Source of the DNA: Aspergillus flavus
Lineage: Eukaryota > Ascomycota > Eurotiomycetes > Eurotiales > Aspergillaceae
Assembly: GCF_009017415.1 (NCBI RefSeq)
Contig: NC_092404.1
Location: 682,001 to 746,000 of the forward strand
Reading direction: 5' to 3'
Length of the DNA stretch: 64,000 nucleotides
The position numbers and the translations under genes were made by a program. The notes below the pieces were generated by a model, which was given only the letters and a program-made list of their open reading frames with translations, did not search any database and was not told the origin of the DNA. Positions 12,091 through 24,514 of the stretch are shown here, in pieces; the stretch's first letter is position 1; each line of letters starts with the position of its first letter.

Positions 12091-13538
12091 GTGACGGGTC
12101 TAATACTCATCCTGGGCAGCTATACCTACCATGTTTACTACCAGAATTCTGTACTCTCGAAGATCCAGAACGCGTTCTACAACAAGGTCTCAAACAGTAA
12201 CCATGATTCCGACACGCCACGCAACACAGAGAAATTCTACATACAGCGCCCAGAGCAACCGCTCATCGACGAGATTGTCCGTGGCAACGAAGCGGGACAT
12301 TACTGGCTTATCTTCGGCGAAAAGGGCACAGGAAAGACGAGCATGTTGGTCCATGCCATGCGAGATATACATGGACAGGGCGTTGTCTTGCTCGATGCTC
12401 ATGATGATATTGACGTTTTCCGGCTTCGACTAGGCAGGGCGTTGGACTTTGCGTACAGCGAGGACTATCTCGGGGGATGGCTTAGTAACCGGGAACCGCG
12501 GGACGGAACGGCCTTGTTGGATATTGAGCGGGCGATGAATAGCCTAGAGAAGGTAGCTATTCGGCATCGGGAGACGCATGGTAGGCCGTTGGTCTTGGTT
12601 ATCAACGATATCCACCATATTCAGGATGATACTGAGAATGGGCGCCGGTTGCTGACGTTGCTTCAGCAGCGGGCTGAGTCTTGGGCTGCTGGGGAACTTC
12701 TCACGGTCGTTTTTACGAACGATGAGTATCGGACGAGTGACCTTCTGAGACTGCATGCTGCAAGGATGAATGTGCTAAATGTGCGAGATATTACGGTGGA
12801 TTTGGCAGTCCAGTCGTTGAAGGAATATTGGTTACACGCGTTCTGGGAGGAGGTTCCTGTGGAAACTCTGGAACGGATATATAGTATGGTGGGGGGACGC
12901 TTGAGCTTCGTGGACGAAATTGCGAAATCGAGAGATATATTGAAGACGTGCGAATCAATATGTGAGCGAGAGAGACGGTGGTTTCTCAAGAAGTGCTGGA
13001 TTTTGGGTAAAAATATGCACGAGGGCGCGAAGGAACAACAGGAATATTGCGTATACACCGAACACAATCTCTTAATTCTTTTAGCTCTCACTAATATTCT
13101 TCCCCTAGATTGCGGCGATGACTATAGCACAGGCACTGGTTAAGCAAGAGAAGGATCAGCAAAAGTCCTAACTTGGAGCTTCCTGGTATTCCATTGCACA
13201 AAGCTCAGGAGATGATGACCCGAGCAGACCTTCCTGAGAAGCTTAATCAGATGAATATCATATCTATTGACGATAATGATATTGGTACGGCCAGTTCAGT
13301 GCCGATGCAGAGCGCCTTTCGGGCCGTGTGTTCCGAAGACGGTATTAAGAAAAAGCTAAAGGCTACAACTGACAGACTAAACGAGATTGAGAGTCTTGAG
13401 AGGACAACAGAGATAACTATGAAGGACTTGGTAAATGATGGTCAATACGAGATCAGCAAAGAGCGTGGAATTAGGGGGGAGAAGAATATCCGTATATCTT
13501 ATCGGAAGCCTCTTAGCTACTCTTCCTGGAGCTGGTAA
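12091..13538 (+). pseudogene. P-loop (AAA-type) ATPase, apparently frameshifted
   Basis: Residues 1-18 are hydrophobic, possibly a membrane anchor. A Walker A motif, GEKGTGKTS, lies at residues 76-83, and PLVLVINDIHH forms a Walker B-like strand. The family is a fungal P-loop NTPase group with a conserved 'RPEQ.LID.IV.G.E.GHYW' lead-in to the P-loop. An intron at 13051-13108 is well formed and restores a conserved exon (ALVKQEKDQQ). That exon runs into TAA at 13169-13171, whereas the conserved downstream segment (LPGIPLHKAQEMMTRAD onward) is in the neighbouring frame. I found no intron that joins them, so a one-base frameshift near 13165 is the simplest reading. It lies next to the RIP block, consistent with decay. 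Alternative splicing that skips the conserved segment keeps a frame open but loses the conserved residues. Confidence 0.6.
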
Positions 13539-13979
13539 TAGAGCTTATACATCTTGTGCCGGAGACGTCTTGGCTAGAATACACTGTAAGGTGGATGGAT
13601 GCATTTCTCATCTAAGATGAAATGGGCCCTTTGAGCCTTCTACGGCACATAGATGATCAGGCCAACAGCCACAGAAAAAGGGAGTCAGTACATGCAGAGC
13701 TTTGTTAACGTTTGGCTCTTGCGTCGGTCCTGTTCAGTTCGGCAAGAAACCTATTGTTGAAGGTGGGAAAGCCTGAGAGGCCTATCTCTCACTGGCTCTA
13801 TTACAACGCTTTGTAAGGTACAGTAAACACACCCTGCTCTCCAAATACTATAAGAATGAAAGAATCGTATAAAATATATCTAGTTTGAAATACTACGGAA
13901 ATGTTCTGTTCCATTGGCAAGCGAACCTGTTTAGTAGGTCAGGACTCTTTGGCAATCCTTCACCTCAGATGACATGCAC
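13539..13979. other. No supported gene
   Basis: This lies between two broken genes. I searched it for the missing 5' half of the laccase (first cupredoxin domains) and did not find it on either strand. Confidence 0.5.
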
Positions 13980-15013
13980 ACTCGTGAGTCTCGGCTGAAA
14001 CTCTAAGTGACGAAGGGGAAGTCGTATAGATTGAGGCTCGTTAACGCAGCTCTTGATACGAACTCTATATTCATGATCGACAATCACAAACTGACCACAA
14101 TCGCTATGGATCTGGTGCCCATCGAACCGTCTAGCACATATTCTGTAACCATCGGCATGGGTTTGTACCCTGAATTCCTCATTCAAGCACTATACTAACC
14201 ATCGTGATAGGCCAGCGATACGACATAATCATCACAGCCGACCAGGCATCTCTTGCAGATTCCTTCTGGATACGCGCGATACCACTGCAAGCGTGTTCAG
14301 AAAATGCTGACCCCAGTAACATTCGTGGCATCTTGCATTACGAAGACGCGCCGAGTGTCCCGGAGACCCTTCCATTCATCTATGCGGATGAAACATGTGA
14401 TGATACACAAGCCCCAAGTCTGGTACCGCACGTACCCAAATCAGTCCCTCCCCCCGACCTGCAAGAGATGGTCGACGCCGATAGCCATAAAAACGCAAAG
14501 GGGCTCTTCCGGTGGTACCTCAACAGCACGACAATGGAGATCCTATGGGAGGATTCCACACTGATGCAGATATATGATGGCGAGTCGACATTTCCCAACT
14601 TCAGTGCCGTAATCTCGTTTCCGAAAGCGGACCAGTGGTTTTATCTGGACATCGAAACTCGCGAAACTATCAGCCACCCAATCCACCTGCACGGACATGA
14701 TTTCTTTATTATTTCGCAAGGGACGGGTGCCTGGAATGGGTCCTCTCGCACTGAGAACCCGCCTCGCCGGGATACGGCAATGTTGCCGAGCAACGGGCAT
14801 CTGGTAATCGCTTTTCAGACGGATAATCCCGGGGCGTGGTTGATGCATTGTCATATTGGCTGGCATACTACTGAAGGGTTTGCGTTGCAGTTTTTGGAAC
14901 GAACTGACGAGGTCGTGGATACTATTGATTATGAACTTCTGTAGGACACCTGCGAATCCTGGATTACCTATGACGAATTGCACAACATCGTCCAAGAGGA
15001 TTCGGGCGTTTGA
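13980..15013 (+). pseudogene. 5'-truncated laccase (multicopper oxidase) remnant
   Basis: The sequence starts abruptly inside the second cupredoxin domain (KGKSYRLRLVNAALDT). It continues through the third domain with both C-terminal copper motifs, HPIHLHGHDF and HCHIGWHTTEGF. One intron at about 14165-14211, with a CTAAC branch and GATAG acceptor, splices correctly (IGMG/QRYDII). A TAG at 14942-14944 interrupts the tail, and the expected laccase C-terminus (DTCESW...QEDSGV) continues in the same frame to TGA at 15011-15013. The first domain, which carries the other two copper-binding motifs, is absent upstream. Without it the protein cannot form the trinuclear copper centre, so this is a pseudogene. 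Confidence 0.8.
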
Positions 15014-15792
15014 GAAATATATGAGTCGTTACTTGACTGCATGGTTTATTGTTCAATGTTGGCGATCATGGGGAGGGATATCATCTGGATTATTCTGGTT
15101 AACATGTGAGGATAAGTAGGCTCAGTATATGGTCCAATGGTAACATCATTAGTTTACGAGTACTAACGATAAAGATGTTTCTCTGAGGGAGTATGAAAAG
15201 CAGATAGATTGCCTCTATTACGTAGCAGTAGGCTGTTTCTCAGGGCTCTTTACATTCCACGGATGCAATAGAGACGGCGATGTAAAGGCATCTAGTAGAC
15301 CACCTTCCACCTGCTCCATTCCATAATCCTTATTAATTGCGTAGTTTTACTATTTATAGATATGTTATTTACTTTTGAGGGAAGGAGAAGAATTGGGTAG
15401 TGATGTCGGCTGCAATGCCACGTCACAACTGCAAAATGACCCCGCATCGGTCAATGGTTATAATTGACTATCGACGAGCATTCTACAAGATGATTCCTCT
15501 GCTAACGGCATAAAAAGCTCCTTGCTACAAAAGTGATACTTGCATTGAACAGGTATCGTTTACCCTAAGTGGTAGATTCCGCCGCTCAATACATGCCCGA
15601 CGAAGAACCACGAATCCCATCCACGATCCTTCATTAACTCGAATTCCCGAGAATTCTCTTGAAGCAACAAGTCTAAGCTCACTCAGCAACCAAATAAGTG
15701 ACCCCTATCACCATTCAAAATGGAAGGGACATTCGGACAGTGGGTCTATCACGTATGAGATAATAATAATCGATTCTAACTGGATATTGTAG
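15014..15792. other. Intergenic stretch; possible first exon of the BTB gene near 15718
   Basis: I see no gene in most of it. A short ATG-initiated frame at 15720 leads to a GTATGA donor before a CTAAC branch and a GTAG acceptor at 15792. The phase does not match the BTB exon, so the first exon is left unassigned. Confidence 0.4.
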
Positions 15793-16972
15793 ATTTATCT
15801 CATCCCCACTGTTCACTTTCAGCGTTAGTCCTAATAAAAAGGATTTTATTGTGCATTCTGGTCCCCTGGCCAACCTTTCACCGGCTTTGCACACACTCAT
15901 GAATGGCGAATTGATTGAAGCGAAAGTCCGACGTGTCGAATGGCCTGATGCTGACGAAGACACCTTTATTCGACTAACTGAATACGCATACCTTCGAGAC
16001 TACACGCCACCATTGTGTTCATACAGACCTTCAAACATTGTCTACAACGCCATAGAAAAGGTTGAAGACTCCTGGGATAGCCTAGGCAGTCAAAGGAATG
16101 ACAAGAGTAATGGCTTGCATGGAATCCCTAATGGACAAAATGGCAGCTACCCGCATTATCAAGACGCTTCACTAGAGGGTCCTAGTCAACCAGGTGACAA
16201 GCAAGATGGTGGGCAAGGTGATGGGCAATCGCTAGTTGAACAACCGCCAGATGATGATGAGCCACTTGAACAACTGCCAGATACTAACCCAGGACAAGCA
16301 GACGATTACTCAATACCAGCAGATGATCACCTACCACAGTCTGATGATTACCAAGGTGGTAATCAAGACGGTAACGATGGTGTGAGCGATGGTGTCAACA
16401 ATGGTGGCTATCAAGGTCGTTGTATGGTTGGGGATCAACAGCAAGGTGGTGGGCAAAACGCAGGTCCACCTGCTAAGGAACCTGCACTTGGTGGTCATGA
16501 ATTGCCGTATCGAGAGAAAGGCATCTGGAGCCGACACCTTCGCGGGAAGTTTTCAACCGTCAATTTCAGCCTGGCTGCTCACGAAATGGCGTCAAAAAAG
16601 ACATTCGCCCCAAGGGGAAACACTCAACTGAACGAGGATTTCACCCCTGTCTTCCTAGGACATGCACGTCTATATGTCCTGGCCGATAAATATGGTATCG
16701 AGTCACTCACTCAGCTGGTACTTGAGAAACTGAAGCAAACTTTGAATGACTTCAAGTTGTCTGCGGCAAATGTTACAGACATTATTGAGCTTGTTCGATT
16801 TACATACGCTCACACGCCTCGCCTCGCTACCGGAAGAAATGAGCTGAGGACACTGGTTATGATGTTTATTATCTCTTCTATTGGTCAGATTGGTGAAACT
16901 GAATCGTTTCAAGAGCTTTTAGGGGATGGGGGTGATTTCGTTGTTGACTTCTGGCAAATCGTTTGGGCTTGA
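15793..16972 (+). CDS. BTB/POZ domain protein with an acidic Gly/Asp/Gln-rich insert
   Basis: The frame entering from 15793 begins with a typical fungal BTB start: SSPLFTFSV...KKDFIVHSGPL, then SPALHTLMNGE. It ends with the family's helical tail (YVLADKYGIESL...LVLEKLKQTL). Between them is a low-complexity segment of about 140 residues rich in Asp, Gly, Gln and Asn. BTB proteins of this size usually act as dimerisation or cullin-3 adaptor modules, but the partner is unknown. The start codon is uncertain: the first in-frame ATG in this exon is at 15899, after the conserved BTB entry, so an upstream exon is expected. The long low-complexity insert splits the fold and is unusual in length. Confidence 0.65.
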
Positions 16973-17080
16973 CCATTACCGATAGGACGATCCTTGTGGA
17001 AGTCTGTCGTCTAGGCATATATATTCATTCACAAAGTTACAATGCCATTGATAGAAGTATGTCCTTGCAAAGGACTATAT

Positions 17081-19035
17081 CTACAAATTTTCAAAATCCG
17101 GGAGGATAGGGCCCTCGTACACCGACCGACCTTTGAATAGCCAATAAACGCCACTGAAAATACACACGGAACCAAAAACCAAGCAAGCGTAGTTCATATT
17201 TTCCGCTGTAAGAGGCTGATATGGTGGAAACAGCAAAAATATGCAAGAAAACACAAGAAAGCAAATTGACAGGACATTGACCCCTATCCCATAACGACCC
17301 ATTGACCATGGACCGGGAGTAATAGTTTCAGGGAATACCGTTCGCTGATAAAGTAGGAAGCATAATGGTATGAGATATGATATCTCAAGTCCAAACACTG
17401 CCAACGATACTATGGCGTTGAAAGCCGAGGTGGAACCGATATTGATGAGGCCCAACAGCCCTAAAAGAAAAGACGTAACTGCAACGGCAATGGTGGGAAT
17501 TTGTCGTCGCTCATCCATTTTCGATAACCAAGTAGTAGCAGGTAATGCTGGTGGCATACACTGTTAGAAATGAATCTCTTCTCGGCCATGTATCGTGCTT
17601 ACCCTTGTCTCTTGCAAGAACCCAAACCATGCGACTAGCTGAAGTAAGTAACGGGATTGATGCTAGCCCAGCCATAATGACTATAGTGCTGCACAATGCG
17701 GTTGCAGAACGAGAGTTTCCGGTGATATTATAGAATATCTCAATTATGGGATAGCCGGTTGTTGTGTCAAGGGCAGATTTTAGATCCCCCATGCAGAATA
17801 GGATGGCTACCAGAAAGCCAAACCCCATCGTTCCATTGATTAGTACAGCGCCGACCATGGCGAGTGGTATATCTGTCCTGGGATCTTTCATCTCTTCGCA
17901 CAAGTGAATAGCTGCATCGTATCCTAGGGTTGGGAGACAATTAGCTCAGAATGTCATGGCCGGCTGGGTGAGCACATACCAACAAGGACATAGCAGCTAG
18001 ACAGCATACCCACACACCAAGCGATACCATTATTTCCCCAGCCGGAATTGTTGATAGTGTCCACGAATACAAATTCTGGTACGTGTTTTGTGGGCGATAC
18101 CACACATATCACGACGAAAACAATTATGAATGCTACCACATGGAAACCCAGCGAGAGATTTTCTACTACGGGAAGCACACGACTTCCCTGAATGTTCACA
18201 ATCGCCGAGATTACCAATATTGCCCAGTATATCAATGTGCCATGCCACCTCTGGAACGCATAACTGTCGTAGTTCAAGACTAACAAGCCCTGGATCATTG
18301 TACCGGATAGAAAGGGGGCACTTGCTGCAACGGCGATCCACCCGAAAGTGGCTAGCTAAAACATTAGCTCTATGGCATAAGAAGATAAGAAAGACCGAGG
18401 GTTGCATCTCACTGATCCAGCCGACAACCCAACTCAGGCCTTTCACGATGCGCAACGGAGCCATCTTGCTGATGAAGTGGTACTGGCCTCCTGCAGTGGG
18501 GAACCTATTTGAGACTATAAGAGATTATTCCGGGACAAGATTTCCTTTCCCACATATATATACCAAAAAGGAAGGTTTCGGGGATTTCTCACATAGATGC
18601 CAATTCCGCAAGAGAAGCTGCAGTCGCGAGTGAGCCGATGAAGGAAACTGATGAATTATTAGTCCAGTTATAGTCCAACAAGGGATCATTGTCCGACTTA
18701 TAAAGCCATAGATTAGCGCAGGCGGGCCTCCGCTGACAAGACCAGATACCATAGTGCTATAATAGGTGTGAGCCTGCTTGGTGCTTGGCTAAATTTCCAG
18801 CCTTAGCGTTACCTGCACAGCGCCTCCCAAGTCGCCATCAGGGAAACACTTAGAGAAAGCATCGACAACTTCCCAAATTTATGCTGCATTTTTCTAGTTC
18901 TAGCGATTGTTCATAGATTGAATAAGATGTTGATAGACTCACTTTGACATGGTCGATTTGACCGATCCCCTGGTCTGCTTCGGCGTCGCCAAGGTTGTAT
19001 TCTGCCTTCGCCTTTGGTGACATTTCGGACTCCAT
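17081..19035 (-). CDS. Amino acid/choline-type APC permease, with a frame problem near the 3' end
   Basis: Multi-exon permease of the fungal amino acid/GABA/choline transporter family. Exons carry family signatures in order: TWEALCSTMVSGLVSGGPP, SLATAASLAELASM, PTAGGQYHF, GWITTFGW, then GYDAAIHLCEEMKDPRTDIP and a C-terminal exon with several membrane helices. Translation likely starts at 19035 (MESEMSPKAKAEY); an upstream ATG at 19077 is possible. Introns are small and canonical except the last. The GTAAGC donor after ARDKG and the acceptor before 17562 put the conserved final exon (MPPALPATTWL) one base out of frame. A GC-AG intron starting at GCAAGA would restore the frame but remove the conserved ARDKG. 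So either an unusual splice or a recent frameshift is present. It is divergent from the Rieske gene, suggesting uptake of that enzyme's substrate. Confidence 0.7.
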
Positions 19036-19300
19036 GATTGATGAGATTGGGAGGGCAGCTTTCTGAAGGCGAGACAATCCTTAAAAATACAAGGCATTCT
19101 ATGGTTCACGAACAAATACAAGCACTGAACTAATTCCGCGCTGGTGGCGATTCGCCGAGATAAGCACACAGCCCTAGACCCAAAACGTTGATAGAACACG
19201 AGCCAATCGGGATCATGCCAATTCTCTACTATTTAGTACACCTACTTAAGTGCTACGATAGATCATAGGGCTTTAGTATATCTCCCAAAAGGCAGTCATC
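19036..19300. promoter_or_regulatory. Shared divergent promoter of permease and Rieske oxygenase
   Basis: About 265 bp separate the two start codons, so both promoters must lie here. No specific operator could be identified by eye. The Zn2Cys6 regulator downstream is a candidate controller (inference). Confidence 0.4.
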
Positions 19301-20753
19301 ATGTTCCAAATTCTATCCTCCTTCAACAAATCTGACCAATCACAAGAGAAGGGCCCCGAGGCTCGGGCTCTTCCAGCATCATGGTATCATTCAAGCCCAT
19401 TGTACGAACTCGAACGACGAGCAATATTTTCCAAAAGGTGGTTGCTAGTCACCCATCGATCGCGTCTTACCAAGCCAGGGGACTTCATTCGATACGAGGA
19501 GGCCGGGTTTCCCATTTTTCTTTGTCTCGATCGCCAGGGTAACCTACGAGGATTTCATAATGTCTGCCGACACCGTGCCTTCCCAGTAGTGATTTCTGAT
19601 TCTGGATCGGCAAACATCCTGGCTTGCAAATACCATGGTAGGAGCTCTCCCGTTTCCCCGAAGTTCCCAGTTGGTCTAATCATCCACTGGTAGGTTGGTC
19701 GTACGGGCTGAATGGAAAATTGGCCAAAGCCCCTCGCTTCGATGATGTGTCTGGGTTTGACAAAGAGGACAATGGCTTGTTTTCTATACATGTGCATGTT
19801 GATCAGAGGGGTCTTGTATGGGTCAACCTCGACGCTAAAGAAACTCCTACTACGCCCTGGAATGAAGATTTCCTGGGAGCTGACACTCAGGGTCGACTGC
19901 AGGATTTCAACATGACCGAGTATAAATTTGATCATGCCTGGGATATGGTAGGTAACTATAATTGGAAGACCTTGGTAGACAATTATAACGAGGTACGGGA
20001 CTCAAACCACATTATGGTCTGTTCTCGATGACTGATCAAGCCGTTCCGTCGTCGGGATAGTGCTATCATTGCGGCGTTGCGCATCCTGGTATTGCTGCCA
20101 TATCTGATCTGACTACCTATGATGTCCAAACCCATGGAGGGCAAATCCAACATTATGTGAAAGACAAACCAGGCTACGACTCGGACATAAAAGTTGCCCC
20201 AACTTTCTTTTTTCCGAACGCCTCTGTTACCATGACGTAAGGGTGTCCCCTTCTCTACATGAGGTGTTGTACTAAAGGATTGCTCTAGATCGCACTATTT
20301 TTACATCATGCGGGTAGTGCCGACATCTGCGACGACTACATCCATGCAGTACGAGGTCTTTCGACATAGAGATGCGTCAGACAAAGCCTTCAAGGAGCTA
20401 GATGACTTCTTCAAACAAGTTGAAAACGAAGACAAGAATCTGTGTAACGGGGCACAGAAAAATCTGAATGCAGGCGTTTACGTTAACGGTGAGTTACAGC
20501 CGTTCAACGAAAAGGTAAATCTCCAAGATGAAGGTCGAGTTCCAGCAATAGGCTAAACTTGCCTGCTTAGGGCGTTCTTTATTTTCAAAAACTTGTCAAA
20601 CAAAGTTTGGTTTCCCATCGAGCGGAGGAAGAGGCCAAGGGTGAAGAGATATGCCCTAGCATGAGAAAGGCTATAAAGTCAACGTCTTTGGATGATGAGA
20701 TTGGCTTCTGCGCCAGGCTCGAGGGCTGTGGTAAGGCCGAGCTGGCTTGGTAG
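19301..20753 (+). CDS. Rieske [2Fe-2S] non-heme iron oxygenase (choline monooxygenase-like)
   Basis: Five exons (19301-19637, 19694-19992, 20061-20236, 20289-20514, 20571-20753) join in frame to 406 aa. Residues about 85-112 carry the Rieske ligands as CRHRAF...CKYHG. The catalytic iron site is represented by DNYNECYHCGVAHPG, the signature of the choline monooxygenase/carnitine oxygenase group. All four introns have good donors (GTAGGA, GTACGG, GTAAGG, GTAAAT). Proteins of this group hydroxylate quaternary ammonium or related small substrates using electrons from a reductase, which is not in this window. With the adjacent permease, amine oxidase and EutQ-like cupin it suggests use of an amine or betaine as a nutrient. 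The substrate is not determinable from sequence. Confidence 0.85.
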
Positions 20754-20892
20754 GCTTCTAGTGGGCTTTATTCCAATCTTTTCACGAGAAATGGAAATTA
20801 GAGAGAATAGTTGAGACCTCCCAGATTGAAAAGGCAGCCGAGGTGAGATGTTTTATGCGTAACATAGCATTACACAGGTAGAACGTCGTAGA

Positions 20893-22941
20893 CTAGCCAA
20901 AGATTGACTCCAGTCGCTCCTCATTCATGACATCCAACCAATGGATAAATACTTGGGTAGAAGTATTAGTTCTGTTTGAAACACACAAGTCCGCTCTGAG
21001 CCAAACTGCTTCGAGGATCTGCAAAGCTCTGGGGACTGGATCAAGGCGAACAAACTCGTGTAACACTTTCAATTTCTGGCGCACAAGGGACCGCCAGTGA
21101 AGGATCATGAAATCTGAGGAGTGCACGGAAAGAATTGCTTTCTCGATGCTGAAAGGGTTCGTAAGATGTAGATTACCGATATCTTGATTATGGTTTTCGA
21201 CTTTCTGTAGGGCACTCCCGGCAATTATAAGTGGCACAGTTAAGAGTACTTTGATACCGGATGATTCTGGAACCGATGATATAAGATTCAGGATGTTGAC
21301 AGCTAACCCTACTATGATCTCATTGGGTGATCGCTGGCTCGTTTCATTTGATAGATCCGTATCGAGGGTTGACATTGTTGTGTTTGACTTTTGCAAGAGA
21401 TCCGGAAATGTGAGATATAACTGAACCAGGACCGAGAATCTGTAGATTTGTGCCAGACATTGAAGGTGCGACACGGATGTGAATCGGTCATCTGGGTCTT
21501 TGATGCAACCAGATACGGGCGGAGAATATTGCAAGACCTTTGCCTCCAGCTCACCGGCCTTCGTGAGCTGCTCATGAAAGATATTCTCGCAGACTTCGGT
21601 AGACGCTAACGAGTTAGAGAGATGTTTTGTAAGGCGGTTTTGGCGACAAAGAGTGCTGACTTCGGCAGCATAAATAAATATAGTAGTCGAGGCCCCAGTC
21701 CACGGATTCGGATAAACAAGCGTATCATGATTTTCTTGCTTGCAAAATGGAATGAGGTATTCAAGAGAACGTGGACTCTGCGTGGTGACAATTGCTACCA
21801 TAGCTTCCCAGTAAGCCATGATCCCGACCAAGAAGGATGTGGACTGAGGATCGTTCGACGCCTCAGGTCGCGCTATTGACTCCTGAAAGAGCGCACGAGC
21901 GGTGTGAATATGTGTTATCCCCAGCGCGCTTGAATCTCTCCAAGCGGATGTTATGCCTAATAAAATACTGCCTAGCATAGCTTCGAATCTCCCTTTGTCA
22001 GTTACATTTCTGTTCTCTATTAGATATGAGATAGCATCATGTCGGTGTTGCCGTGCCACTGAAAGCATCTCGTTCTGCTGGTGACCGAGGTGAGTGGCTG
22101 CTGTCATCATGACCAGATGGAAGATCAGCTGGGAGGAGTTCATCAAGTTTGCAATGACCGAGCGGAAGGGGTTCAAGTGGGAATCAAAGCAGGAATTTAT
22201 TGTGCAGACGTGGGAAAAGTAGTGGGTTGAAAGAACAATAGCCTTGTCATCGATCGGCTTGAACAAAGGGCACAGGAACTCTGATTGCAATATGCTGTTC
22301 TCTAGCAATGAATCCATGATGTCCTCGCCCCCATTCCTGATGTCTTCTGTAACCAGGCCATTCAGGAAACCGTCAGGTAAAAGGCAGCTGGCGCTGCTGC
22401 AACCATCGTTGATCATGCCATCAAACTCACATGACTGCGGGGTAATATCATGGCGGTTGCGTATTTGTTCTTCATTCGTGTTCATCGATGTCTCAGGCGA
22501 GGTAGGATCGACACAGGACGCCAATTCGCGAGAATATTGAATAGCCATCACGCTTTCAGATTGAGTGAATCCATCAGTGCCATCCTCGGAAGAATGACTA
22601 CGGTCTTCCTGAACGTCAGGTTTCTGCGTAGAGTGTCCAGCTACATTCAAGTAACGCCATTTCATCGGCTGTTGGTACCCCGGGCAGCTGAACCCCCTTT
22701 TCAAACACTGGCCACAGAAGGGTAGCCCCTCGTCGCATTTGATGCGCTACCGCTTGTTAAAACATATCCTCTATCGGCTGTTCGTGAGGGCAGGACCTAC
22801 CCGCTGCTTGCAACGCTGGCATCCCGCTGGATGCCCTTAGCTTTGAACCCAGATCTTCCAGAGGAACAACTTACACCGTGACTTGGAGCGTCTTTTCGGC
22901 GGCAAGGGGCTTTTCTTACTAGTTTGCGTGGGTATTTCCAT
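20893..22941 (-). CDS. Zn2Cys6 transcription factor with fungal-specific regulatory domain
   Basis: Exons 22941-22875, 22826-22801 and 22746-20893 sum to 648 aa. The zinc cluster is split by two introns and reads CQRCKQRRIKCDEG...CGQCLKRGFSCPGY, with all six cysteines at C-x2-C-x6-C-x6-C-x2-C-x6-C spacing. A basic stretch (PPKRRSKSRSG) precedes it. The long C-terminal part is the helical middle-homology region of the Fungal_trans_2 type. It lies between the Rieske/permease pair and the cupin/amine-oxidase pair, so it is the natural candidate for a pathway-specific activator of this locus. The ORF alone would miss the DNA-binding domain because it sits in the two small upstream exons. Confidence 0.85.
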
Positions 22942-23702
22942 GCCGTACTGCTGTGGTGTCACTCTTAGGTTCCGGTGGCGTGTCGTGGACTACTTCCCAA
23001 TATATGCTTAGGCTTATCGCTCATGTGCGGGGAAGATAAGCAAGCGCGCGGAATCCGCCGTGATAAGCGCCGCCGCACCAATCATGTAATTCATGTCGAA
23101 CTAGAGTTCATTTACTAGGAATACTAGAAGTACTATTCTTACTGGGTCTCAGCTTCCATCGAATATCGAGATCAAAACATCACGCCATTATTGTCGCGGA
23201 GATTATTCTCTTCCACAAATCCCTTCACCATTAAGCTATTCTGCACTATCGCAAATTACTGATTATTCCAACATCAGGTGAGCATATGCATCTGGGGTTG
23301 TGCAAATTTCGTGGCGGAGCGAGTAGTAATGTCAGTAGAGCAATGGTGGTATTTATACTGCTCAAGTATTTACGATTACCGCAACTGCAGACCCATCGAG
23401 TCCCAGGTAAGCAAGGATGATTTGCTTTGATAGAACCTCCCATTAAGACATAGTAACTATTCATATTGCCTAGTTCTGCAGGCAACGAGGCACATCCGCA
23501 CTTTGCCTAATTGGGAGAAAAAGCACGCACAAATGCGATTGGCCCTCCGACTCAGTGTGGGGCACCTCCTAGTATGGAGCACTTCTTCCATATGCTTGAT
23601 AGCCATTCGTTCAGTACTTGTTGTAGTATAAGTAGAGACTAACGGAAACTGGATTCTATAATGCATTAGAAGTGCAAAGCAAGTTTCAAGTTTGACTAGA
23701 CC
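22942..23702. other. Intergenic region between the Zn2Cys6 regulator and the cupin gene
   Basis: These are the divergent 5' flanks of the two genes. Several GC-rich, CGG-containing words occur near 22955-23075, which is the kind of triplet Zn2Cys6 proteins bind, but no clear paired operator could be assigned. No gene is seen. Confidence 0.4.
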
Positions 23703-24166
23703 ATGGCATTTCGTGTTAGACGCAAGACAGATGTCTTCAAGATACCCAACTTTGGCGGGATACCCCATGTTTTCTTTGGTAAGCTAGCCCACATGGAACT
23801 ATTGAAGTTCAATGACCTGATTACAGTGGTCAAAGCGGACTATCTGGGGACTGAAGATGAGAAGGCGATCGGTCCCATTAGCGGATCCTGGTTTAGGATC
23901 GAGAAAGGACCGGAAGCAACCCCTCCGAGGTATGACTATGATGAAATTGGAGTAGTGATAGAGGGTAGGTATGTCTGGCAAAGAGACTTGGCAAGATTAT
24001 TCACAGGTGTCCAGGAGAAATCACATTGAAAGATGAAACCGGCCAAACGGAAACAGTTCGAGGTGGCGATACGTTCATGATCCCGCGAGGCAGCACCATC
24101 AATTTTTCCTCGGACACTTATGGGGTTGCATGGAAATGCGGGGGGAGGCCAATGAGCAGACTTTGA
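23703..24166 (+). CDS. EutQ-like cupin, C-terminal SRL
   Basis: Exons 23703-23964 and 24015-24166 join to 137 aa. The protein is a single small cupin barrel similar to fungal 'ethanolamine utilization (EutQ)-like' proteins: GSWFRIEKG, YDYDEIGVVIEG, then GGDTFMIPRGSTINF. The 50-nt intron uses the second of two nearby acceptors; the first gives an early stop. It ends in Ser-Arg-Leu, a recognised variant of the peroxisomal targeting signal PTS1. The neighbouring amine oxidase ends in the same tripeptide. The enzymatic role of fungal EutQ-like cupins is not established; binding or processing of an amine-derived intermediate is inference from the neighbourhood. Confidence 0.8.
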
Positions 24167-24514
24167 TAGCCCGAGCTACAAATCCTCGAATATCTTGAGC
24201 TGCCAGGAGGTGTCTGTCCAAGGTCATTTGTTTGGTCAACTTCCCGATTTGATGAATTAATACGAGGCTTAAACGCGATTGGTCCGTACCCATAGCCCGA
24301 TACCATACGCACTAAATTTCCTATTATACCTATCACTACGTACCTAGAAAGTTGTACTAGTCCTGTAGCATCTGAATGGAAATCAAAACAAGCTAGATTT
24401 AGGTCAACTGGGAACCCGTGAAATATAAATGGGTAATCTGGCCCAAGAATGACCGATAATTGGTACATCCCCCACGTTCTTTCCTAGTTCATTTCAATTT
24501 AAATTTTTCTCAAA
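24167..24514. other. Promoter region of the amine oxidase
   Basis: About 350 bp between the cupin stop and the amine-oxidase start. No gene is seen. A TATA-like TTAAATTT lies just before the ATG. Confidence 0.4.

Noticed and set aside
15121..15195. tRNA-like stretch (GGTCCAATGGT resembling a D-arm)
   Set aside because: I could not fold an acceptor stem, an anticodon arm and a TTCGA-type T-arm from it.
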